A stretch of 64,000 bases of DNA, from NCBI RefSeq assembly GCF_016458825.1, contig NZ_CP066744.1, positions 1,299,868-1,363,867 on the forward strand. The letters run 5' to 3'. The notes below the pieces were generated by a model. It had not been told where the DNA came from and did not search any database. It saw only the letters and a list, made by a program, of their open reading frames with translations. Shown one piece after another: positions 18,718 through 27,096 of this stretch. The DNA is from Miniphocaeibacter halophilus (GTDB taxonomy: Bacteria > Bacillota > Clostridia > Tissierellales > Peptoniphilaceae). The number at the start of each line of letters is the position of its first letter. The stretch's first letter is position 1. Made by a program: the position numbers and the translations under genes.

Positions 18718-19398
18718 ATGATTAAATGTAGGAACTTAACAAAGAAATATGGAAATAATACAGTAGTGGATAATATTTCCTTTGAAATAGAGCAGGGAGA
18801 GGTTTTTGCCTTACTGGGAAGTAATGGAGCAGGAAAAACTACAACAATAAAGATGATTTTAAATCTTACTAAAAAAACTTCAGGGGATATTTATATAAAG
18901 GATAAGGTAAAAATAGGATATTCTCCGGAAAGACCTAGTTTTTATGAGATGTTAACCGGCTATGAACATTTAAAATTCTATGGAGAATTACAGAAGATAA
19001 GTAAGAAGGAACTTAAAAATGAAATATTAAAAGTCTTGGATATAGTAGGTTTGGAAAATAATAAAACAAAGGTTAAGGGTTATTCAAAGGGAATGAGACA
19101 AAGATTATCTATTGCCCAAGCCTTACTGGGGAATCCGGAACTTTTAATCCTAGATGAACCAACTTCAGACCTAGATGTAATAGGAAGAAACACTATTATG
19201 GACTTGATTTTAGAGCTACAGAAAAAAGGAAAGACCATAGTTATTAATTCCCATATTTTAAACGATATTGAAAGAACTTGTAATAGTGGAATAATAATTA
19301 ACAAGGGGCGTATTGTTGTAAATTGGGAAAAGGATAAAACAGGTAGATCTTTAGACGAAATATTTATTGAAGGAGTTGGAAATTATGAGTATAAGTAA
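18718..19398 (+). CDS. ABC transporter ATP-binding protein
   Basis: A 226-residue nucleotide-binding domain with all motifs: Walker A GSNGAGKTT near residue 35, Q-loop region around YSPERPSFYEMLTGYEH, signature YSKGMRQRL near 121, Walker B LLILDEPTSDLD near 140, and an H-loop (SHILNDIE). It belongs to the group pairing with a separate multi-span permease, as in bacteriocin/antibiotic exporters. It overlaps the permease gene by 14 nt. A two-component system follows, so a role in envelope stress or peptide-antibiotic response is plausible but inferred. Confidence 0.92.
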   Translation: MIKCRNLTKKYGNNTVVDNISFEIEQGEVFALLGSNGAGKTTTIKMILNLTKKTSGDIYIKDKVKIGYSPERPSFYEMLTGYEHLKFYGELQKISKKELKNEILKVLDIVGLENNKTKVKGYSKGMRQRLSIAQALLGNPELLILDEPTSDLDVIGRNTIMDLILELQKKGKTIVINSHILNDIERTCNSGIIINKGRIVVNWEKDKTGRSLDEIFIEGVGNYEYK

Positions 19399-20137
19399 AA
19401 TAATAACTAGAAAGAATTTAAAGCTTAAAAATTTAACAATCGCTTTAATAATAGGTGCCCTACTTGTGTTTTTATTTTTTAGTCCTGGTGCTTTAACTAT
19501 AAATGGTAAGCCTATTAATAGTTTTGAAGGTGCTATTTCAACATTGCTGCCTGTGACCATGTTTTTTTCATCGGTAATAGCTACATTTATTTCTGCTAAT
19601 TCAATACCGGATGAATATAACAAGAAGAGAAACCAGTTAATTTATATTAGGGGAATAAAACAGCCGGAATATCATTTGAAAATAAGCTTAGGAAATATAA
19701 TATCTTCAGTGTTTTTTATGGCACTTCTTTTCATACCGGTTATAGTTGTTGGGGTTAGGTATGGTGATAATATAAATCTAATAAAATTAATAGGGATGTT
19801 TTTCTTATTGCTGCCAAATATAATATTTATTTCCTTAGTTAGTACTTCCCTATCAAATATAGGAGGGTTTTTACTAGGGACTATAGGAGGAATGTTTTTT
19901 ACAATAATTGGATATTTTCATGAAATGTTGGAATTTTTTAGTAAAATAACAGAGGGAATTCTTTCAAAAATAATAGAGATAGTATTAAAAATTACACCTA
20001 ATCTATATGAGGTGTTAAATATTGGAAAAAACTACTTATTTGGAAACAAGGTAAGTTATAAACCATTAATAGCAGTAGGAATTGGAATTATTATAGGACT
20101 TATAGTATTAATAGTATATAAAAGAAAAAATGATTAG
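19385..20137 (+). CDS. ABC transporter permease (ABC-2-like)
   Basis: A 250-residue membrane protein with about six hydrophobic segments (ALIIGALLVFLFFSPG; LLPVTMFFSSVIATFIS; a block near FFMALLFIPVIVVGV; LIGMFFLLLPNIIFISLV; and a C-terminal VGIGIIIGLIVLIVYK). AAGGAG at 19370-19375 is placed for the ATG at 19385, inside the end of the ATPase gene, implying translational coupling. It is the membrane partner of that ATPase. The substrate cannot be read from the sequence. Confidence 0.82.
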   Translation: MSISKIITRKNLKLKNLTIALIIGALLVFLFFSPGALTINGKPINSFEGAISTLLPVTMFFSSVIATFISANSIPDEYNKKRNQLIYIRGIKQPEYHLKISLGNIISSVFFMALLFIPVIVVGVRYGDNINLIKLIGMFFLLLPNIIFISLVSTSLSNIGGFLLGTIGGMFFTIIGYFHEMLEFFSKITEGILSKIIEIVLKITPNLYEVLNIGKNYLFGNKVSYKPLIAVGIGIIIGLIVLIVYKRKND

Positions 20138-20140
20138 AAA

Positions 20141-20165
20141 ATTAGGAAGATCTTCCTTTTTTTCT
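20141..20165 (+). terminator. Possible terminator between ABC transporter and two-component genes
   Basis: The perfect palindrome AGGAAGATCTTCCT (loop GATC) is followed by a T-rich run. It suggests partial or complete separation of the transporter transcript from the response-regulator gene that starts 47 nt later. Confidence 0.6.
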
Positions 20166-20211
20166 ATTTTTTTATGGTATATTTAAGATATTAAAATGAG
20201 GACAGGTAGAT

Positions 20212-20898
20212 ATGAAATACAGAATTTTAGTAGCAGATGATGAAATTGAATTACTTGAAGTATTGGAGCTTTATTTCAAAAGGGAAAACTGGGAAATAAT
20301 TAAAGCAAAGGACGGAAAGGAAGCACTGGAAAATTTTGAAAGGGCGGACTTAGTAGTTCTTGACATAATGATGCCTGAAGTTGACGGTATAGAAGTGCTT
20401 CAAGAAATTAGGAAAAAGAGTTTAATTCCTGTAATTATGTTAACAGCAAAATCACAGGATTTCGATAAAATAATAGGACTTGATTTAGGAGCAGATGACT
20501 ATATTACTAAACCCTACAATCCTATGGAAGTAGTTGCCAGGGTGAAGGCCCAGCTAAGAAGAAATTATGGAGCTTTAAAAAGCAATAAGGAAAACAGGGA
20601 AGTAGTAGTTGGCAATATGAAATTAAATAAGACTACAGGGGAATTTTTCTACAATAAGAGGCCTATAGACCTAACATCAACAGAATTTAAAATACTAACT
20701 CTATTTATGGAGAACATTAATATTATATTTACCAAGGAACAGATTTTTTCCTATGTTTGGGAAGATGAATTTATGAACGATGAAAATACTATTATGGTAC
20801 ATATTAGTAGAATTCGAAATAAAATTGGAGATAGTAATAGAAATATAATTAAAACTATAAAGGGCCTAGGCTATAAAATGGTAGAAGAAGATGACTAG
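20212..20898 (+). CDS. OmpR/PhoB-family response regulator
   Basis: A 228-residue two-domain regulator. The receiver domain has the acidic pair (VADDE), the phospho-acceptor Asp in VVLDIMMPEVDG (near residue 52), the MLTAK switch Thr, and TKPYNP with the conserved Lys. The C-terminal winged helix includes LTSTEFKILTLF and the recognition-helix region HISRIRNKIGD ending GLGYKM. It overlaps the kinase gene by 8 nt. It likely controls the adjacent ABC transporter genes, as in bacitracin-response-like modules (inference from position). Confidence 0.93.
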   Translation: MKYRILVADDEIELLEVLELYFKRENWEIIKAKDGKEALENFERADLVVLDIMMPEVDGIEVLQEIRKKSLIPVIMLTAKSQDFDKIIGLDLGADDYITKPYNPMEVVARVKAQLRRNYGALKSNKENREVVVGNMKLNKTTGEFFYNKRPIDLTSTEFKILTLFMENINIIFTKEQIFSYVWEDEFMNDENTIMVHISRIRNKIGDSNRNIIKTIKGLGYKMVEEDD

Positions 20899-22240
20899 GA
20901 AAAAAAGTATATTTAAAGAATTAATAGCTAGTTTTGTAGTATTTTCCTTATCAATTGTATTAATATTGGTAATTTCAGGAGCTTTAGTTATATTTAATAT
21001 TATTGAAAATGAAGATAATTATATACCAACAAATATGATAAATGATAAGGGAGAAATTCAAAGTAGATTTTTAATAGATAATTATAATGCTTGGGTAGAA
21101 CAGTTGGATAGCAATAATAAGGTTGTTTCAGTTGTGGGAAATAAATTGGATAAAACCATGAATTATAGTGATAGGGATATTATGGAGCTATTAAATTTAA
21201 AGGATAATAGTGAAGAATTTCATGTTTTTATTAAATTTCTAGGTGAAGAAAAATATTTAATAAAAATCCCAACAAAAAATTTAGCCTTAACCTTGAACTT
21301 AACAAATAGCAGGAGTAAAAATAGCAAGGTATTTGGAATACTATTTTTAGCTTTTTATATATTTATGATTATTCTATTAAGTAAAAGGCTTTCTAATAAA
21401 ATAAAAAAACCAATAGATAAGATGCTTTTTGCTATGGATAGGGTAAAAGATGGAGAAAAGGGAGTTCAAATTGACTTTCAAACTAAAAATGAGTTAAATG
21501 AATTAAAGGATAATTTTAATGATATGATTATAAAATTAGAAAGGGAAGAGGAGTACAGAATAAAAAAAGAAGAGGAAAAAAACAAATTACTTCTTGATTT
21601 ATCCCACGATATTAAAACTCCAATCTCAACAATAAAATCCTATTCATTAGCCTTAAAGGATGATTTAGTAAAAGAAGAAGATAAAAAAGATTATTATGAT
21701 ATCTTGGACAAAAAAGCCTCTAGAATTTCCTACTTAGTAGATGAAATGACAAATATGTTAAAATTAGATAATAAAGATTATAAATTATATATGGAAAAAG
21801 CTAATTTTTCTGAAGTTGTAAGACAAACTGTTTCAGAATACTACAATGAATTAGAGAACAAAAAAATTGATGTAGAGGTAAATTTACCCAAGGATGACAT
21901 ATATATTAATATAGATTTAAATTTAATAAAAAGAGTTTTAAATAATTTAATGGAGAACCAGTTAAAATATAATAGTGGAACTTTTACAAGAATATCCTTA
22001 GAAGAAGAAAACAATAAGCTAATACTTGAAATTTCAGACAATGGTAAATTAATAGATAAGAATACTAGAAAGACTTTATTTAATCCCTTTGTAAGAGGGG
22101 ATAAGGCAAGGTCTACTTCCGGTGGTTTAGGCTTAGGACTTTCCATTTCTAAAACTATTATTAATAAACACAAGGGTGAAATATATTACAGCAATAAAGG
22201 TAATTTAAATAATTTTGTTGTAGAGTTAAATATAAAGTAA
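20891..22240 (+). CDS. Sensor histidine kinase
   Basis: A 449-residue kinase. Two membrane helices (about 11-36 and 154-171) flank an extracellular loop of about 115 residues. A HAMP-like region (KKPIDKMLFAMDRVKDGEKG) follows, then the H-box LSHDIKTPISTIKSY, the N-box LNNLMENQLKY, and G-boxes (ISDNGKLI; GGLGLGLSISKTII). The sensing domain has no recognisable fold. It is the partner of the preceding response regulator by overlap. Confidence 0.92.
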   Translation: MTRKKSIFKELIASFVVFSLSIVLILVISGALVIFNIIENEDNYIPTNMINDKGEIQSRFLIDNYNAWVEQLDSNNKVVSVVGNKLDKTMNYSDRDIMELLNLKDNSEEFHVFIKFLGEEKYLIKIPTKNLALTLNLTNSRSKNSKVFGILFLAFYIFMIILLSKRLSNKIKKPIDKMLFAMDRVKDGEKGVQIDFQTKNELNELKDNFNDMIIKLEREEEYRIKKEEEKNKLLLDLSHDIKTPISTIKSYSLALKDDLVKEEDKKDYYDILDKKASRISYLVDEMTNMLKLDNKDYKLYMEKANFSEVVRQTVSEYYNELENKKIDVEVNLPKDDIYINIDLNLIKRVLNNLMENQLKYNSGTFTRISLEEENNKLILEISDNGKLIDKNTRKTLFNPFVRGDKARSTSGGLGLGLSISKTIINKHKGEIYYSNKGNLNNFVVELNIK

Positions 22241-22272
22241 TATATAGGTATAGATTATATTTTGGAGGGGTT

Positions 22273-22830
22273 ATGAAACATTTAGGAACTGTAAGGTTGG
22301 AAACAGAAAGGCTAATTTTACGAAAAGCTACTTTACAGGATGTAGTACCGGCCTATAAAAATTGGGTTACAGACGATGAGGTTACTAAATTTTTAAGATG
22401 GAAAAGTCATAATAATATAGATGAAACAAAGTATATTTTTTCATCTTGGATTAATGAATACAATAATGAAGTCTATAACTGGATAATAGAATTAAAGGAA
22501 ATTAATGAGCCTATAGGGACAATAGGTGCTATAAAAATAGATAATAGAATAGAAATGGTTCATATTGGATATGCCTTGGGAAGAGCTTGGTGGGGAAATG
22601 GAATAATGACAGAGGCTTTAACTAGGCTAATAGAATTCTTTTTTGAAGAAGTTGAAGTTAATAGGATAGAGTCTATGTTTGATCCTAACAATATTGGTTC
22701 TGGCAGGGTTATGAAAAAATGTGGAATGAAATACGAAGGCACTTTAAAACAAGCTGATTGGAGTAATCAAGGTATTGTTGACGCTTCTTACTATGGACTA
22801 ATATCGGAAGATTATTTTGAAGGGAAATAG
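22273..22830 (+). CDS. GNAT acetyltransferase (RimJ/RimL-like)
   Basis: A 185-residue GNAT of the RimJ/L type: N-terminal LETERLILRKAT, a WIIELKEINEPIGTIGAI core, the acetyl-CoA-binding segment GRAWWGNGIMTEALTRLIEF, and a NIGSGRVMKKCGMKYEGTL C-terminal block. Such proteins acetylate N-termini, small molecules or antibiotics; the substrate is unknown here. It is closely related to the GNAT domain of the gene at 25157. The IS element and the small SHOCT protein now lie between the two. It lies 32 nt after the kinase gene with GGAGGGG before the ATG. Confidence 0.88.
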   Translation: MKHLGTVRLETERLILRKATLQDVVPAYKNWVTDDEVTKFLRWKSHNNIDETKYIFSSWINEYNNEVYNWIIELKEINEPIGTIGAIKIDNRIEMVHIGYALGRAWWGNGIMTEALTRLIEFFFEEVEVNRIESMFDPNNIGSGRVMKKCGMKYEGTLKQADWSNQGIVDASYYGLISEDYFEGK

Positions 22831-22839
22831 GGAGTATTT

Positions 22840-23265
22840 ATGGATAGTAAAAATATTAACATAGCAAAAACTTTAACTTTCATTGGTGCAGTAATTGGCA
22901 TCGTTGGTGGAGTTATTATGTTTTTTACAGTTGTTGGAGTCATATTTGGAGTTGTAGATATTATTGGAGGAGTTACGTTATTAAAATATAAAGATTTTTC
23001 CGATGAAGAATTTAAAGAAAAAAGCAATAATATATTAGTCTGGGGAATTATATTTATCTTTACTGCTTGGGTAGTTGGAGGAATTTGTTTATTAGTAGCG
23101 TATTTTCTAGCAAATTATTATGAAAGTGCTAGAAATAATTCTAATATAGATGAATTAATGGAGCTGGAAAAAGCCTTTGAATTAATGCAAAAAGGTGTAA
23201 TTACAGAAGAGGAATACGAGAAAATAAAAGAAAAAATAATTAATGAAGATAAAAATAGATATTAG
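22840..23265 (+). CDS. Membrane protein with C-terminal SHOCT domain
   Basis: A 141-residue protein. Two or three hydrophobic helices occupy residues 7-48 and 65-92 (glycine-rich, e.g. GVVDIIGG). The last 30 residues (MELEKAFELMQKGVITEEEYEKIK) match the SHOCT short C-terminal domain, common in small Gram-positive membrane proteins and of uncertain role. It starts 9 nt after the acetyltransferase stop, so the two are probably cotranscribed. Confidence 0.78.
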   Translation: MDSKNINIAKTLTFIGAVIGIVGGVIMFFTVVGVIFGVVDIIGGVTLLKYKDFSDEEFKEKSNNILVWGIIFIFTAWVVGGICLLVAYFLANYYESARNNSNIDELMELEKAFELMQKGVITEEEYEKIKEKIINEDKNRY

Positions 23266-23400
23266 TAAAATCTGTTATAAATAAAAAAGTTATGGAAGCA
23301 ATTAAGTTTGGTCTAATGATAATTTTTAGGTGAATAATATATTAATTAATAGATAGGAAAAACTTCTTTCAATTAGCTATAATACAGAAGATTATACAAT

Positions 23401-23437
23401 AAAGGATTTTTTGCCATAATAAAAATCCTTTATTTTT
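23401..23437 (+). terminator. Terminator in the gap between SHOCT gene and IS element
   Basis: AAAGGATTTTT (23401-23411) pairs with AAAAATCCTTT (23421-23431) and is followed by ATTTTT. The rest of the 23266-23565 gap shows no gene. It contains several in-frame stops and looks like decayed non-coding sequence. Confidence 0.75.
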
Positions 23438-23565
23438 AATATATGATATTTGGAAGCTCTATAATTGGGTTTAGTAAGCTTGAATTTATTAGAGGTATTT
23501 GTATTTTAATAGCAGCTTTTATTGAGAAAATAGAGTAAGGAAAAATAAACAAAGGAGACAAAAAT

Positions 23566-23588
23566 AGACAATAGATTTACTATTGTCT
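23566..23588. repeat. Left copy of 23-bp palindromic direct repeat flanking the IS
   Basis: AGACAATAG-ATTTA-CTATTGTCT, itself a perfect hairpin. The identical 23 bp are found at 25117-25139 on the other side of the element in the same orientation. Confidence 0.9.
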
Positions 23589-25049
23589 CAGATTGAAGAC
23601 AAAAGGCATTTTAGAATTTATCAATAATCTAAAATGCCTTTTTAAAATTCTGAAATTTGAAATATTTTTCAAATCTTCAAATAAAACATGTAATTCGGAA
23701 GAATTCTTATACCTTTTCCATATGATTTTTGCCAACTTCTTTAAATTCATGCACCCAAATAAGAGGTATAGTTCATTTTTAACTCTTTCTAAACCCCTAT
23801 GTAATGTGTATCGCATCCCATGTAATTCTTTTGCATCAGCGAAAACTCTCTCTATTGTTTCTTTCCTTCTTCCATATTTTTCTTTAAATCCTTTAGTATG
23901 TCTAATATCTTCGCATTTTTCTATGTATTCTTCCCAGATATGACGAGTTACTACTTTTTGATTATTCTTACTTTCTGTACAATTTTTGACATATTTACAG
24001 TTTTTACAATCGTTAGGATTACTTTTATATTCTTGATATCCATTTCTATTGGTTGTACTATATTTTAATATTTTGTTATTTGGACATATATAACAATCAT
24101 AATATTCATCATAAACATATTCATATTTTTTATAGAACCCTTTTTTTGTCATTGGTCTTTTATATGGTAATAATGGTATTTTATCATTATCAAGTATTTG
24201 TTTTGCTATTGCCGGTGTTTTATATCCTGCATCAATTGCTATGTATTTATTACTTTTATATTTATTCTTTATTCTCTCATATAATATAGGAAATACTGTT
24301 GAATCATGTTTATTTCCTGAGGTTACTTCAAAATCAAGTATTATTCCATAATCATTACACGCTGTATTTGATAAATATGCAAATACTTTTTTATGCTCTC
24401 CTTTATGAAATATTCCACAATCTGGGTCATTTTTACTTACTGTTATTTCTTTTGTTTTGATTTCTTCGTTTTTTTTTAATGGTTTTTTATTATGATTTTT
24501 TCTATCTTCATTTATTTCTTTTTCTAATATGTCTTGGTAATATTTAACAGATTCTTCTACTTCTATGGTTTCTTTATTATGTATATTTGCATTTGCCTTT
24601 ATATGAGTTCCATCTATGTATATATTTTCTTCTGTAAGTAATCCACATTTAGCTATTTCATTTAAAATTCTGAAAAATATTTGTTCAAAAATATCTGTTC
24701 CTTTAAATCGTCTTTGATAATTTTTACTAAAGGTTGAGAAATGTGGTATTTTCTCAGTTAATCCATATCCTAAGTACCATCTATATGCTGCATTAACTTC
24801 TATTTCTTTTATTGTTTGTCGCATAGACCTAATTCCAAATGTATATTGGATAATATTTAATTTTATTAAAACAACAGGATCTATACTTTCGGCTCCTGTT
24901 TTAGAATAAAGATCTTTTACTAAATCGTAGATAAAGCTTAAATCAATAACTTGATCCAGTTTTCTTACCAAATGATCTTGTGGAACTAATGAATCTAAAC
25001 TTAATATCTCTATTTGTGTTTTACTTATCTTGTCTTTTTTACCCATCAT
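23580..25049 (-). CDS. IS1182-family transposase
   Basis: A 489-residue DDE transposase of the IS1182 family. An N-terminal DUF772-like domain (LDSLVPQDHLVRKLDQVIDL; IQYTFGIRSMRQTIKEIE) is followed by the first catalytic region IYIDGTHIKANAN, a second Asp region (YIAIDAGYKT), a Cys cluster (CPNNK, CKNCKYVKNC) and the C-terminal Glu region (RRKETIERVFADAKELHGM). The last codons cross the IS end. The stop TAG is supplied by the duplicated target hairpin, so the protein's final residues depend on the insertion site. An in-frame GTG lies 9 nt upstream of the ATG I chose. Confidence 0.92.
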   Translation of the reverse strand: MMGKKDKISKTQIEILSLDSLVPQDHLVRKLDQVIDLSFIYDLVKDLYSKTGAESIDPVVLIKLNIIQYTFGIRSMRQTIKEIEVNAAYRWYLGYGLTEKIPHFSTFSKNYQRRFKGTDIFEQIFFRILNEIAKCGLLTEENIYIDGTHIKANANIHNKETIEVEESVKYYQDILEKEINEDRKNHNKKPLKKNEEIKTKEITVSKNDPDCGIFHKGEHKKVFAYLSNTACNDYGIILDFEVTSGNKHDSTVFPILYERIKNKYKSNKYIAIDAGYKTPAIAKQILDNDKIPLLPYKRPMTKKGFYKKYEYVYDEYYDCYICPNNKILKYSTTNRNGYQEYKSNPNDCKNCKYVKNCTESKNNQKVVTRHIWEEYIEKCEDIRHTKGFKEKYGRRKETIERVFADAKELHGMRYTLHRGLERVKNELYLLFGCMNLKKLAKIIWKRYKNSSELHVLFEDLKNISNFRILKRHFRLLINSKMPFVFNLRQ

Positions 25050-25116
25050 TTTTATCACCCTATATTATTTTTACCCATTTTAAAAGGCTGCTGACAATTT
25101 CATTGTCAACAGCCTG
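23589..25116 (-). mobile_element. IS1182-family insertion sequence, 1528 bp, apparently intact
   Basis: The element is bounded by the two 23-bp direct repeats. Its ends are imperfect inverted repeats sharing CAGnnTGnnGACAA (left 23589 onward; right, reverse complement from 25116). Near the right end (25087-25114) there is a further internal hairpin, GGCTGCTGACAAT-TTC-ATTGTCAACAGCC. The single gene is a DDE transposase of normal length. Removing the IS and one repeat restores an A-tract/hairpin/T-tract structure, so the target was a transcription terminator. Intact frame and identical flanks indicate a recent insertion. Confidence 0.88.
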
Positions 25117-25139
25117 AGACAATAGATTTACTATTGTCT
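25117..25139. repeat. Right copy of 23-bp palindromic direct repeat flanking the IS
   Basis: Identical to 23566-23588 and in the same orientation. It is followed by ATTTTAG, which would be the T-tract of the ancestral terminator. Confidence 0.9.
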
Positions 25140-25156
25140 ATTTTAGTAATAAAGAA

Positions 25157-26029
25157 ATGAATCATATAGGCACTGTAAGACTTGAAACGGAAAGACTAAT
25201 TTTAAGAAAAATATCTTCAGATGATTTTCGTTTTGCTTATAAAAACTGGGCTACCGATAAGGAAGTAACTAAATTTGTCGGATGGAGCAAACATGAAAAC
25301 CTAGAAGAGACGAAAAGAATATTTACAAATTGGATTAATGAATACAAGTCCAAAAAAACATACCGATGGATAATCGAATTAAAGGAAATAAGAGAGCCTA
25401 TTGGAACAATAGATGTTGTAGATATGGACGAAGAATTAAATATGGCAACCATTGGCTATGTTATAGGAAAAAATTGGTGGAATAGAGGAATAGTTACAGA
25501 GGCTTTTTTAAGAATTATTAAATTTTTGTTTGAAGATATTAAAGTCAATAGAATTGAAGCCACTCATATGCCTTTAAATTTTGCTTCTGGTAAAGTAATG
25601 AAAAAGTGTGGGTTGAAATATGAAGGAACTCTAAGACAAAGGTTTAAAAATAAGGGGGAGTTTACAGATATTTCAATTTATGGAATTTTAGCAGAGGATT
25701 ATTTTAAAGGAAAAAAATTCAAAGTTATTGTTGACAGGCCGATTGGATATAGAGATTTTTATGGAAATATTTACCCTGTTAATTATGGGTATATTTTAGG
25801 AATTAGTAGTGGTGATGGTGAAGAACAAGATGCTTATATTTTAACAGAAGACAATAAGCCCTTGGAAGAGTTTACAGGAGAATTAATAGCAAAAATAATA
25901 AGAAAAGATGATATTGAGGAAAAATGGGTTATAGGCAAAAATATTTATTCAAAAGATGAGATTTTTAAAAGAACCTTATTTATAGAAAAATATTTTAATT
26001 CAACTATAAAAATAATAAAAACTCCCTAA
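25157..26029 (+). CDS. GNAT acetyltransferase fused to an inorganic-pyrophosphatase-like domain
   Basis: A 290-residue protein. Residues 1-185 are a RimJ/L-type GNAT close to the gene at 22273 (shared LETERLILRK start, GKNWWNRGIVTEAFLRIIKF, SGKVMKKCGLKYEGTLRQ). From about residue 190 it continues, without a break in frame, into a small soluble pyrophosphatase-like segment: VDRPIGYRDFYGNIYPVNYGYI, then SGDGEEQDAYIL and a C-terminal DDIEEKWVIGKN. That segment resembles short Firmicutes proteins annotated as inorganic diphosphatase and is too short to be a full family I enzyme. The ribosome binding site is weak (AAAGAA). The gene begins 17 nt after the IS repeat, so its expression may have changed on insertion. 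Confidence 0.8.
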   Translation: MNHIGTVRLETERLILRKISSDDFRFAYKNWATDKEVTKFVGWSKHENLEETKRIFTNWINEYKSKKTYRWIIELKEIREPIGTIDVVDMDEELNMATIGYVIGKNWWNRGIVTEAFLRIIKFLFEDIKVNRIEATHMPLNFASGKVMKKCGLKYEGTLRQRFKNKGEFTDISIYGILAEDYFKGKKFKVIVDRPIGYRDFYGNIYPVNYGYILGISSGDGEEQDAYILTEDNKPLEEFTGELIAKIIRKDDIEEKWVIGKNIYSKDEIFKRTLFIEKYFNSTIKIIKTP

Positions 26030-26045
26030 ATTAAGGGAGTTTTAT
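26017..26045. terminator. Terminator shared by convergent genes
   Basis: ACTCCCT (26021-26027) pairs with AGGGAGT (26034-26040), with As to the left and Ts to the right. It serves the GNAT fusion on plus and the sugar kinase on minus; the kinase stop lies inside it. Confidence 0.85.
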
Positions 26046-27049
26046 CGTTGTATTCGGGTGTTTCCACCTTGTAACAAATTATAGACATCCTCTTCCTTGA
26101 CTAAGTTAACATCACCTGGAATTGTGTGTTTTAAAACAGCAGCAGCAACTCCAAAATCTAAGGCTTCTTTAAAGTTTTTGCCCTTTACTAAACAATTTAT
26201 TACACCGGCAACAAAGGAGTCGCCAGTTCCAACTCTGTCAATAATATCTACATCGTAAACCTTTGTGTGATAAAATTCATTTCCATTATAGCCACAGGCA
26301 GAATAGAAATTTGAAGAAGAGGATATTAATTTTCTCAATGAACTAAAATAATATTTACAGCCATATACTTTTGACATATTTTTAAAAGCTTTTTCATATA
26401 ATTTTAATTCATCTTCTAAACTCGTTCCGTCCGGTGTTGTTTCTCTAAAGCCTAATGGCCAATCACCGTCAAAACAAACATCTACATACTGCATTAAATT
26501 GGAGATTACTTTTCTAGCTGTTTCAATATCCCAAAGGCTGGCCCTGAAATTTACATCCATAGAAACGGTAATTCCCATTTCTTTAGCCACTTGTAATGCT
26601 TTTAATGTTATTTCTTCACAACTTTTACTAAGGGCAGGGGTAATACCAGATATATGAAACCATTCTGCTCTATCGAAAATACTATAAAAATCAAAATCAT
26701 CTATAGTAGCAGTTGCCAGTGATGAACTTTCCCTATCGTAAATTATCTTAGAAGGTCTGTAGGAATAGCCTTGTTCCAGAAAATAAATGCCAATTCTTTT
26801 TCCTCCTCTAGGAATATAATTAGTATGTACTCTGTATTTGTTTAAAGAATCTATGGCAGCTTGACCTAATTCATTGTCGGGAAGCTTTGTAACGTGCTGA
26901 ACCCTATTATTATAATTTGCTAAAGAAACTGCAACATTGGCTTCCCCTCCTCCAAAGACGGCGTTGTAATTAGTTGCTTGATTAAATTTTTCAAAATTAG
27001 GAGTAGCAAGTCTTAACATTATTTCTCCAAGAGTAACTATTTTTTTCAA
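26042..27049 (-). CDS. kdgK: PfkB-family sugar kinase, probable 2-keto-3-deoxygluconate kinase
   Basis: A 335-residue ribokinase-family protein. The N-terminal sugar-binding motif is GGGEANVAVSLA, and the C-terminal ATP-site motif DRVGTGDSFVAG with the catalytic Asp is near residue 276. RPSKIIYDRESSSLA and WFHISGITPALS fit KdgK-type kinases, which make KDPG from 2-keto-3-deoxygluconate. No aldolase lies next to it, so the substrate is tentative. It is the last gene of a minus-strand run starting at 30357, 47 nt after the DUF1624 gene. Confidence 0.82.
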   Translation of the reverse strand: MKKIVTLGEIMLRLATPNFEKFNQATNYNAVFGGGEANVAVSLANYNNRVQHVTKLPDNELGQAAIDSLNKYRVHTNYIPRGGKRIGIYFLEQGYSYRPSKIIYDRESSSLATATIDDFDFYSIFDRAEWFHISGITPALSKSCEEITLKALQVAKEMGITVSMDVNFRASLWDIETARKVISNLMQYVDVCFDGDWPLGFRETTPDGTSLEDELKLYEKAFKNMSKVYGCKYYFSSLRKLISSSSNFYSACGYNGNEFYHTKVYDVDIIDRVGTGDSFVAGVINCLVKGKNFKEALDFGVAAAVLKHTIPGDVNLVKEEDVYNLLQGGNTRIQR

Positions 27050-27096
27050 TTTCTTCTCCTTTCTCTTTATTGAAACTTCCTTTTTTAAAAACTTCC

